Source of the DNA: CBDTTM01 sp965363355
Lineage (GTDB): Bacteria; Bacillota; Negativicutes; Selenomonadales; Selenomonadaceae
NCBI GenBank assembly: GCA_965363355.1
Contig: CBDTTM010000061.1
Coordinates: forward strand, 1-12,698
Direction: 5' to 3'
Length of the DNA stretch: 12,698 bases
This document shows positions 7,426 to 12,698 of the stretch, one piece after another. The position numbers and the translations under genes were made by a program. Under the pieces are notes generated by a model. It saw only the letters and a program-made list of their open reading frames with translations, was not told the origin of the DNA and made no database searches. Within the stretch, counting starts at the first letter, position 1. Each line of letters opens with the position of its first letter.

Positions 7426-7905
7426 TTATATTAATTCTATCAACTTTACCGAAAGTTCGCCTCTTTTTTCTTCCAGTACCATAAAAGAGGCTGGCCCACC
7501 ACCGCGAGGCCGAGAAATACTGCCCGGATTCAATATCAAGACACCGGCATTATTCCACTGTCCAGCAATATGTGTGTGCCCATAAACCGCAATGTCACAT
7601 TTACACTGTGTTGCTTCTTTCTCTAATGCATCTAAACCAAAATTGACTCCATAAAGGTGTCCGTGCGTCAGAAAAATTTTATGGGATCCCGTTTCGATTA
7701 TTTCAGCCGGCGTCAGCTTGTCATTGGGCCAGTCACAATTACCCAAGACACGAACAACCTCAACCTCTGTAATCCGTTGCAAATAATCAGCATCTGGCGC
7801 ACAATCGCCTGCATGAAGCCATAGATCCACCTGACCTGCTTTTGCTGCTACTGCCGCAAGTGCTTTATGATCTCCATGGCTGTCACTGATAATCCCTATC
7901 CTCAT
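7426..7905 (-). CDS. YfcE/MJ0936-type metallophosphoesterase
   Basis: 159 residues, the usual size of the small bacterial YfcE-like phosphodiesterases. The di-metal motifs are complete: D8 and H10 in SDSHGD, D34 in HAGD, N56 and D58 in GNCD, H81 in THGH, and GHTH (109-112). The fold is cytoplasmic with no signal peptide or membrane segment. Family members hydrolyse phosphodiesters in vitro, with poorly known natural substrates. The ATG overlaps the rdgB stop as ATGA, so translation is coupled. The constant linkage with rph and rdgB suggests a nucleotide- or RNA-related role, which is inference. Last gene of its operon, with no convincing terminator after it. Confidence 0.92.
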   Translation of the reverse strand: MRIGIISDSHGDHKALAAVAAKAGQVDLWLHAGDCAPDADYLQRITEVEVVRVLGNCDWPNDKLTPAEIIETGSHKIFLTHGHLYGVNFGLDALEKEATQCKCDIAVYGHTHIAGQWNNAGVLILNPGSISRPRGGGPASFMVLEEKRGELSVKLIELI

Positions 7906-8498
7906 CGCAAATACCCCGCCAACTTAACTTCCATTTCCTTGATTGCCATACCACGATGACTGATTGCATTTTTTTCCTCCAAGGTCAATTCTGCCATCGT
8001 CTTTTGCTGTTTCGGCAAATAAAAATAAGGATCGTAGCCAAATCCTTGGTCCCCTGCAGGCGTTATACGGATCGTTCCCGAACAAATCCCCTCCGTCAAG
8101 ACTTCTGTTCCTTCACCATCAACAAAAGCTAATACACAACGATAAGACGCCGGAGACTCGCTGCGATTTTTTGCGACCAATTCTTTGACCAGCTTTTCAT
8201 TATTAGCCGAATCATTTGCTGTTTCACCAGCAAAACGTGCCGAATAAACGCCTGGTGCACCGCCCAAGGCATCGACTTCGAGCCCAGAATCATCCGCCAA
8301 GCAGGCAAGACCTGTTTCTTTGGCATAAAAACGAGCTTTGATCAATGCGTTTTCGCTAAAAGTCGCTCCATCTTCTACTGCTTCTGGTACCTGAGGAAAC
8401 TTTGTAAGCGAGACAAGTTCTACGTCCATGCCATGGAAAGCTCGAATCATCTCTTTTACTTTGCCCTGGTTCTTCGTCGCAATCACGATTTTTTTCAT
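7902..8498 (-). CDS. rdgB: XTP/dITP diphosphatase (non-canonical purine NTP pyrophosphatase)
   Basis: 198 residues, typical for the RdgB/HAM1 family. It hydrolyses ITP, dITP and XTP to monophosphates plus pyrophosphate, keeping deaminated purines out of DNA and RNA. Motifs: ATKNQGK (7-13) for the triphosphate, the metal-binding ATFSENA region (45-51), LADDSGLEVDAL (67-78) with the catalytic D70, GFGYDPYF (152-159) and SHRG (180-183) for base recognition. The ATG at 8498 overlaps the rph stop as ATGA and gives the family start MKKIVIATKN. A TTG seven codons upstream is in frame but less likely. GGAAGGTGGGG just upstream can serve as the ribosome site. Middle gene of rph-rdgB-yfcE. Confidence 0.96.
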   Translation of the reverse strand: MKKIVIATKNQGKVKEMIRAFHGMDVELVSLTKFPQVPEAVEDGATFSENALIKARFYAKETGLACLADDSGLEVDALGGAPGVYSARFAGETANDSANNEKLVKELVAKNRSESPASYRCVLAFVDGEGTEVLTEGICSGTIRITPAGDQGFGYDPYFYLPKQQKTMAELTLEEKNAISHRGMAIKEMEVKLAGYLR

Positions 8499-9241
8499 GG
8501 TTCTCGCCCCACCTTCCAAACAAGCTCTCCGCCCAAAATATCCTTTTGATAAGAGATCAAATCATTGATGCCCTCTTCCGCCCTCAGCAACAACGTATCC
8601 ATTTCCTTTCGGGAAAAAGGTCTTCCTTCACCAGTTCCTTGCACTTCAATAAACTCGCCGCTGCCCGTCATGATTACATTCATATCGACTAGAGCCTTTG
8701 AATCTTCTTCATAGCAAAGATCGATAATGACTTCATTGTTTTTGGCTACGCCGACACTGACTGCCGCCAAAAAGTCCTTAACAGGAAATACATGCTCTGG
8801 TTTATATATGGTAGCTAATGCTTCAACCAAAGCGACAAATGCTCCAGTAATCGATGCTGTCCTCGTTCCACCATCGGCCTGGATGACATCGCAATCGATC
8901 ATTACCGTACGCTCACCAAGTGCCTTCATATCCATGACGCTTCTAAGGCATCGTCCAATCAATCGTTGGATTTCATTTGTTCTTCCTGTAACTTTGCCAC
9001 GCATAGATTCACGCGGCGTGCGCGTTTGCGTCGAACTTGGCAGCATGGAATACTCTGCTGTTATCCAACCTTCTCCTGTGCCTTTCAAAAAACGGGGCAC
9101 TCTATCTTCAATCGTAGCAGCGCAAATCACCTTGGTGTTTCCCATCTCTATCAATACAGATCCTGCCGGATGCTTCAAATAATGTCTGGTAATTTTTATT
9201 CGGCGCATTTCATCAAGCATACGCCCATCTGATCTAACCAT
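8495..9241 (-). CDS. rph: Ribonuclease PH
   Basis: 248 residues, normal length. It trims 3' ends of tRNA precursors by phosphorolysis and forms a hexameric ring. Family motifs: RSDGR (3-7), GSVLIEMGNTKVIC (27-40), RTNEIQRLIGR (87-97) for phosphate binding, CDVIQADGGTRTASITGA (117-134), and DLCYEEDSKALVDMNV (174-189) with the catalytic Asp residues near 180 and 186. The C-terminal GTGEGRPFSR is also typical. The ATG has AGGAGG 5 bases upstream and a plausible promoter about 35 bases upstream. It heads an operon with rdgB and yfcE, each joined by ATGA overlaps. The order murI, then rph-rdgB-yfcE, is common in Firmicutes. Confidence 0.96.
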   Translation of the reverse strand: MVRSDGRMLDEMRRIKITRHYLKHPAGSVLIEMGNTKVICAATIEDRVPRFLKGTGEGWITAEYSMLPSSTQTRTPRESMRGKVTGRTNEIQRLIGRCLRSVMDMKALGERTVMIDCDVIQADGGTRTASITGAFVALVEALATIYKPEHVFPVKDFLAAVSVGVAKNNEVIIDLCYEEDSKALVDMNVIMTGSGEFIEVQGTGEGRPFSRKEMDTLLLRAEEGINDLISYQKDILGGELVWKVGREP

Positions 9242-9274
9242 GTTATCCTCCTAAAACAAATAATATACTACTCT

Positions 9275-9303
9275 ATTCTATAACGATTAAGCTTTAGCGG
9301 CAA
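9275..9303 (-). promoter_or_regulatory. Candidate promoter of rph-rdgB-yfcE
   Basis: On the minus strand: -35 TTGCCG (9298-9303, 4/6), 17-base spacer, -10 TAGAAT (9275-9280, 5/6). It lies between the terminator of the upstream operon and the rph ribosome site. Start point near 9268, leader about 27 bases. Confidence 0.55.
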
Positions 9304-9340
9304 ATGCTATATTTCGCATAACCCAAAGCAATTTTTTCCA

Positions 9341-9374
9341 AAATAAAAAAGAAGGGAGGTTTTACTCCCCTCTT
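9341..9374 (-). terminator. Rho-independent terminator after the murI operon
   Basis: Six bases after the stop of the CofE-like gene. Stem GGGAG/CTCCC (9354-9358 with 9365-9369), loop of 6, extended past one mismatch by AAGA/TCTT (9349-9352 with 9371-9374). On the minus strand it is followed by a long T-rich tail. Confidence 0.82.
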
Positions 9375-9380
9375 ATAAAA

Positions 9381-10031
9381 TCAACCCTGATACTGTTTGA
9401 AATTTTTGATGATGACGATTGGCGTCTTTTGCGAAGCATTGCCAAACGGATTATCCAGCAGCAGATGCGCTACTTTTTCACCATCGACACCATCGGTGAC
9501 ACCGACGATACGCGATCTTTTCAAATCATTGACATCGGCAATAACGGCGCCGAAGCAACCCAAACGGTCTTTAAGATTCTCTACGACTTTCTGCGGGTCT
9601 TTTGGGCCATAAACGATATGTTTGTCAAATGGCGGCATTGTGCCAGTTACATCATCGATCAACGCGGTCTGTTCACCGCCCCATTTATAGAACCAGCCGC
9701 TTTGTCCGACAAGCTTACCCAAAAATCCTAAGAACAATGCTCCGGCAACACGCCATTTCCCCTCAACATCCATAAGTGACTGCATGCCATGCGGGCTCGC
9801 TAAGCTTCCCTGATCTGGAATGAATCGGCAGCAAAACTGTGCTACACGTGAAATCGTCAACTCTTCTGGACGCACAATGCGGCCCTGCGTAATCGCCACT
9901 ACGCTTTCAGCAACGGAAATCACATCGTTTTCTCCGATTTTCCCTTTTGTGTATCTCTCGACGATATCTATGATATTGTCTTTATCTGTTAAAATGCGCG
10001 TAGGTACTGCAAGAATTTCAACCTCAGCCAT
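9381..10031 (-). CDS. CofE-like protein (F420-0:gamma-glutamyl ligase family), function unknown
   Basis: 216 residues. Residues 5-55 (PTRILTDKDNI, IGENDVISVAESVVAITQGR) fit the N-terminal nucleotide/metal-binding part of the CofE family, which adds L-glutamate to F420-0 using GTP. The middle holds SLASPHGMQ (76-84), a hydrophobic stretch (95-110), DDVTGTMPPFDKHIVYGP (126-143), IADVNDLKRS (164-173) and DNPFGNASQKTP (193-204). The FGRPWR-type motif I associate with true CofE is not visible, and no other F420 gene is in the window, so F420 synthesis is not supported. Similar stand-alone proteins are annotated as F420-0 ligase in Negativicutes without known function. ATG with AAGGAG 9 bases upstream, overlapping the previous stop. 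Proximity to glutamate racemase raises a glutamyl-ligase role for D- or L-Glu, which is speculation. Confidence 0.75.
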   Translation of the reverse strand: MAEVEILAVPTRILTDKDNIIDIVERYTKGKIGENDVISVAESVVAITQGRIVRPEELTISRVAQFCCRFIPDQGSLASPHGMQSLMDVEGKWRVAGALFLGFLGKLVGQSGWFYKWGGEQTALIDDVTGTMPPFDKHIVYGPKDPQKVVENLKDRLGCFGAVIADVNDLKRSRIVGVTDGVDGEKVAHLLLDNPFGNASQKTPIVIIKNFKQYQG

Positions 10032-10044
10032 ATCTGTTCGCTCC

Positions 10045-10584
10045 TTAATCTTCTGCTAAAGTAATGCCGACAAGTCCGGCGATTTCAGCAGCCGTCAAAA
10101 CTATACGTTTTTTGGAAATCGTCCAAGGATGACGGCCAGTATGCTGATAAACAAGATCGAGCGGCAAATCGACCATATGTACAAGTGCCGCCTTAATATC
10201 ATCGGTTTTGCGTGCTCTAAGCGTCACCTTGACCAAAACCTCAATGCTGTCTTTTTTCGGAATCAGAACCGCTTCGAAATAATCATCTTCACGCGGTGCT
10301 GTCACAAGTTCCGCCTTGCTTCTAGCTTCGATACCATCATATTGTTCATACGGTAAAAGCGTTCTGACGTAACAATCCATGATTGTTCCGCATTGCTTGC
10401 CAATATTGGCAAATACAACCTTTGTGCTCAATGTCACAGCATCTTTTTCTGTCTTTTCCAGCTTAAATGGCGTGCGGCTTTCAGTTCTTACATCGATTAC
10501 AGCATCGCCTTCAAAATTAAAAAACACTTCTATCACCACCATCAAAAATATTATGAGTCCTAAAACACCATAGATGGACACCAC
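10045..10584 (-). CDS. Unrecognised protein with one N-terminal membrane anchor
   Basis: 179 residues that I do not recognise. Residues 3-24 form one long hydrophobic helix with few charges before it. The rest (about 25-179) is soluble and looks rich in beta strands (DAVIDVRTES, DAVTLSTKVVFANIG, DSIEVLVKVTLRA), ending in a short alanine/glycine-rich helix. Two Cys (C65, C71) occur with no metal-site pattern. The most likely topology is a bitopic membrane protein; orientation is not clear. The start is GTG at 10584 (a second GTG follows at once), with GGGGG 7 bases upstream. It lies 28 bases after murI and 13 before the CofE-like gene, whose ribosome site overlaps its stop, so the two are probably co-translated. 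A role linked to the CofE-like protein is inferred only from this arrangement. Confidence 0.8.
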   Translation of the reverse strand: MVSIYGVLGLIIFLMVVIEVFFNFEGDAVIDVRTESRTPFKLEKTEKDAVTLSTKVVFANIGKQCGTIMDCYVRTLLPYEQYDGIEARSKAELVTAPREDDYFEAVLIPKKDSIEVLVKVTLRARKTDDIKAALVHMVDLPLDLVYQHTGRHPWTISKKRIVLTAAEIAGLVGITLAED

Positions 10585-10612
10585 ATATACGCCCCCAAGT
10601 TATTCTCAGCCC

Positions 10613-11419
10613 TTAATAATCAGCTAAGTCAATTCCTTTGAATACCGCTGTGTTTTCCTTCAATATGAGTTCCGCCATTTTGCGCGCTTTGCCTAAATCG
10701 GCTGAAAAGCACATCTGCATCTTTCCCTTCGCGGGACTTTTCTTCAATAAACCAGCTGCGGCCAAAGCTTTCACCGCATCTTTAGCAGTCGCTGCTGCCG
10801 GATTGATCAACTGCACGTCTTTATCGACGTAGCGTCGAATGATCGGTGCAATGAGTGGGTAATGTGTACACCCTAAAATCAAAGCCCCAATCCTTTTATC
10901 TGCAAAATACTCCAGATACTCTTTTACAGCTGCTTCCATTTGCTCTCCATCAATCTGCCCGTTTTCAATCAACGGAACAAATCCCGGGCAAGCCTTCGCA
11001 TGAACTACGGCCTTCTCATCGATCTTTTGTGCCGCCCTTTCGTGCATGTGGCTTTGCACTGCTCCTTCTGTAGCAATCACGCCGATGCTCTTATTGCGGC
11101 TCACAGCAATTGCCTCGCCTACAACCGTATCCATCGGCACCAAAAGATACGGATATGCATCTTTTGCCTGCTCATAACCGTATCCAGTCATTGTATTGCA
11201 GGCAATCACCGCCATCTTTACTTTTTGCTCGGCAAAAAAACGAAGAATCTGGTTCATAAATACGATGATTTCCTGTGGATCACGAGATCCATAAGGTACT
11301 CTGGCCGTATCGCCGACATAGATGATATCCTCTGCCGGCAGCATCTGTCTTATTTCCTTTACTACTGTCAAGCCGCCAATCCCTGAATCAAAAACTCCGA
11401 TTGGTGCATCATTCCCCAT
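10613..11419 (-). CDS. murI: Glutamate racemase
   Basis: 268 residues, normal length. It converts L- to D-glutamate for peptidoglycan. Signature elements: FDSGIGGLTV (10-19), PYGSR (42-46), the first catalytic Cys C74 in ACNTMT, the second C184 in LGCTHYPL, and LINPAAATA (204-212), where many homologues have LIDSA. ATG 11419 has GAGGTGG 7 bases upstream. An out-of-frame ATG five bases earlier is ignored. A promoter with a perfect TATAAT lies in the end of the preceding thioesterase gene, so murI can be expressed apart from it. The gene is followed by the membrane-anchored unknown and the CofE-like protein, all probably one transcript to the terminator at 9341-9374. Confidence 0.96.
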   Translation of the reverse strand: MGNDAPIGVFDSGIGGLTVVKEIRQMLPAEDIIYVGDTARVPYGSRDPQEIIVFMNQILRFFAEQKVKMAVIACNTMTGYGYEQAKDAYPYLLVPMDTVVGEAIAVSRNKSIGVIATEGAVQSHMHERAAQKIDEKAVVHAKACPGFVPLIENGQIDGEQMEAAVKEYLEYFADKRIGALILGCTHYPLIAPIIRRYVDKDVQLINPAAATAKDAVKALAAAGLLKKSPAKGKMQMCFSADLGKARKMAELILKENTAVFKGIDLADY

Positions 11420-11466
11420 TGCATCGCCACCTCAAAACTTTCCGAACCTTCTGATCATCACTGCCT

Positions 11467-11495
11467 ATTATACCGAAGTTGCGCTCTTTTTCCAA
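11467..11495 (-). promoter_or_regulatory. Probable promoter of murI inside the thioesterase 3' end
   Basis: On the minus strand: -35 TTGGAA (11490-11495, 4/6), 17-base spacer, -10 TATAAT (11467-11472, 6/6). The -10 covers the thioesterase stop codon TAA. Start point near 11460 and a leader of about 41 bases before murI. Confidence 0.62.
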
Positions 11496-11890
11496 GCAGC
11501 CTTCAATTTCAGATAATAGTCTTCCGGCAAGCGGGTTATCAATCCAGTCTCACGACTTGTGAATACATTTTGCGTATGCCCCTCAACAAGAACTGTCTTA
11601 TCGGCCTCACGCAAAATACGATAATCAAAAGCCATTTTGACCTTGGTAAGCGCTGTTGGTTTTGTTTCAATCAGAAGAACATCATCAAACTTCCCCGGTG
11701 AGAGATAGCGACAACTGACATCGGTTATCGGGAACACAAATCCCGCATCCATGAGCTGTTCCAATGTGATTCCCGCTTCGCGCAAAAATTCAACCCGTCC
11801 GATTTCAAACCAACGGATATAATTCGAATGGTGCACTACCGCCATCGCATCAGTATCATAAAAATTCACTCGGTGTTTCACCTGTGCCAC
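11468..11890 (-). CDS. YbgC/FadM-family acyl-CoA thioesterase (hotdog fold)
   Basis: 140 residues, typical for the 4-hydroxybenzoyl-CoA thioesterase-like YbgC group. The N-terminal signature NFYDTDAMAVVHHSNYIRWFE (9-29) contains the catalytic D14 and the HHSNY segment; RYLSPGKFDD (61-70) and VEGHTQNVF (102-110) are also typical. These cytoplasmic tetrameric enzymes hydrolyse short- or medium-chain acyl-CoA thioesters, so the substrate cannot be told. No Tol-Pal genes are present here, unlike the proteobacterial ybgC context. The start is GTG at 11890, supported by AAGGGAG 8 bases upstream and by the family start before VNFYDTD. A nested inverted repeat lies in its leader. Expression may feed into murI by readthrough. 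Confidence 0.92.
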   Translation of the reverse strand: MAQVKHRVNFYDTDAMAVVHHSNYIRWFEIGRVEFLREAGITLEQLMDAGFVFPITDVSCRYLSPGKFDDVLLIETKPTALTKVKMAFDYRILREADKTVLVEGHTQNVFTSRETGLITRLPEDYYLKLKAAWKKSATSV

Positions 11891-11915
11891 AAATGTCTCT
11901 CCCTTCGGCTCCGTC

Positions 11916-11947
11916 CTATAAGCTGATAATCAGCACGTAACTTATAG
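11916..11947. repeat. Nested inverted repeat in the thioesterase leader
   Basis: Outer arms CTATAAG (11916-11922) and CTTATAG (11941-11947) enclose the dyad GCTGATAATCAGC (11922-11934), a 5-bp stem with a 3-base loop. It lies about 12 bases upstream of the ribosome site of the thioesterase gene. It may be an operator or an RNA leader hairpin. A possible -35 (TTGACT, near 11967-11972) is upstream, but no convincing -10 pairs with it. Confidence 0.4.
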
Positions 11948-12013
11948 ACTAAAACAAATGGCACGCAAAGTCAAGGAAATCCCCCTGGCAATTCTCAGGA
12001 TATTTTATTTTCC

Positions 12014-12053
12014 AACAAAAATAAGAACCTGGCAATTACCTTCTGCCAGGTTC
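12014..12053 (-). terminator. Rho-independent terminator of the CstA-like gene
   Basis: Perfect 10-bp stem GAACCTGGCA/TGCCAGGTTC (12025-12034 with 12044-12053), loop of 9, followed on the minus strand by TTATTTTTGTT. It lies 17 bases after the stop codon. Confidence 0.87.
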
Positions 12054-12070
12054 CCTTCTCTATGATTTCC

Positions 12071-12698
12071 TCAGATATTGCTCTGGGTTTGTTTTTTGTT
12101 AGCCGCTGCGATTTCGAACCACTTGCGTGCAGCACTGATCAAGACGAATACAATCAAGACCATCATCACAACGCTTGCACCGGCCAATAAGAACTGTTCT
12201 TTAGGCAGATAAAATTGAAATATATTGTAAAAACCGGCAGTCATTGCTGTCACCGTCATAAAGCACAGTGGGATCAACGTCGTCCAAATATATTTTTCTT
12301 TGCCCATCCGCATCAAAACGGTTGTACCAACAGCAAGTGTCATGCTGGCAAGCAACTGATTGGAAAGTCCGAATAGCGGCCAAATAGCAGCGATGGAACC
12401 ACCAAAGAGCAGATAGCCCCAAGCAAATGAAATCAATGCACTCGTAAAGATGACTCCCGGAGTCCAGTGAACATCACCAAGTGGTTTATAAACAAGTCCG
12501 CCAACTTCCTGCAAGAGATAACGACCGACACGAGTACCCGCATCGATGATTGTCAAAATGAACAAAGCTTCAAACATAATGCAGAAATGATACAAAAAGG
12601 ACATCATGCTTTCAAGTCCTGGAAGCTGCGAGAAAATATGGGCCATACCAACGGCTAGAGATACTGCACCACCTGGACGACCGGCAACATCTTCTCCG
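12071..12698 (-). CDS. CstA/BtsT-family carbon starvation transporter, 5' part outside window
   Basis: About 208 C-terminal residues are visible; the frame is open to the window end, so the N-terminal part is missing. An internal ATG at 12646 is not the start, because conserved sequence continues upstream of it (GGAVSLAVGMAHIFSQ). Visible hydrophobic segments, counting from MAHIFSQ: about 15-38, 63-85, 86-113, 118-145 and 151-173. Family motifs include MAHIFSQ, FEALFILTIIDAGTRVGRYLLQ, FAWGYLLFGG, IWPLFGLSNQLLA and a short charged tail. CstA and BtsT (YjiY) are inner-membrane transporters linked to pyruvate uptake and, for CstA, also peptide uptake. Which of these applies cannot be decided from this fragment. 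It ends with its own terminator, so it is separate from the thioesterase-murI genes. Confidence 0.92.
   Translation of the reverse strand, partial: GEDVAGRPGGAVSLAVGMAHIFSQLPGLESMMSFLYHFCIMFEALFILTIIDAGTRVGRYLLQEVGGLVYKPLGDVHWTPGVIFTSALISFAWGYLLFGGSIAAIWPLFGLSNQLLASMTLAVGTTVLMRMGKEKYIWTTLIPLCFMTVTAMTAGFYNIFQFYLPKEQFLLAGASVVMMVLIVFVLISAARKWFEIAAANKKQTQSNI

Noticed and set aside
7395..7438. Imperfect tandem repeat beginning CTGATATTTTT
   Set aside because: Only the first 11 bases match without gaps and the rest is T/A low complexity; it overlaps the yfcE stop. Not convincing as a repeat family.
8499..8519. TTG start seven codons upstream of rdgB ATG
   Set aside because: The residues before MKKIVIATKN are not family-like, and the ATG overlaps the rph stop in the usual coupled way.
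12071..12646. Treating ATG 12646 as the start of a 191-residue membrane protein
   Set aside because: The open frame and CstA-type conservation continue to the window end, so this is an internal Met of a longer protein.
1..12698. CRISPR arrays, tRNA/rRNA genes, insertion sequences, phage or defence genes
   Set aside because: No regularly spaced repeats, no cloverleaf-like sequences, no transposase or integrase motifs, and almost all bases are explained by the listed genes.

Overview
The window reads as a chromosomal segment of a strictly or mainly anaerobic, low-to-medium GC, diderm Firmicute of the class Negativicutes (Selenomonas, Pectinatus, Anaerovibrio or Sporomusa relatives). The assignment rests on recalled protein similarity and gene order: Bacillus-type SdhCAB joined to a two-subunit class I fumarase, and murI with a CofE-like protein next to rph-rdgB-yfcE. 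I cannot name the genus. All thirteen genes, two of them cut by the window ends, are on the minus strand, so transcription runs from high to low coordinates.

In transcription order: (1) 12071-12698 is the C-terminal part of a CstA/BtsT-type carbon-starvation transporter, closed by a strong terminator. (2) 11890-9381 holds a YbgC-like thioesterase, glutamate racemase murI with its own likely promoter, an unrecognised membrane-anchored protein, and a CofE-like (F420-0 glutamyl ligase fold) protein, then a terminator. (3) 9241-7426 is a tightly overlapped rph-rdgB-yfcE operon for RNA 3' processing, nucleotide-pool cleaning and a small metallophosphoesterase. (4) 7108-2452 is a five-gene operon fumA-fumB-sdhC-sdhA-sdhB. 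It encodes the malate-fumarate-succinate steps, starts from a good promoter with a TTG start codon, and ends at a strong terminator. (5) 2294-909 is a monocistronic M18 aminopeptidase with a near-consensus promoter and a hairpin behind it. (6) 837-1 is the N-terminal part of an exported GH84 beta-N-acetylglucosaminidase that runs off the left end.

In an anaerobe, block 4 most likely runs reductively (malate to fumarate to succinate, with menaquinol as donor), the core of succinate/propionate fermentation or fumarate respiration. The GH84 enzyme would supply GlcNAc from external glycans, the M18 peptidase amino acids, and the CstA-like transporter pyruvate or peptides.

Most of the window is ordinary housekeeping and energy metabolism. 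I found no tRNA, rRNA, CRISPR array, insertion sequence, phage gene or pseudogene. The items most worth a second look are the CofE-like protein and its membrane-anchored neighbour beside murI, the GH84 enzyme that appears to lack the usual N-terminal domain, and the AT-rich region before fumA with a perfect 14-bp palindrome. I do not see convincing evidence of a wholly new system.
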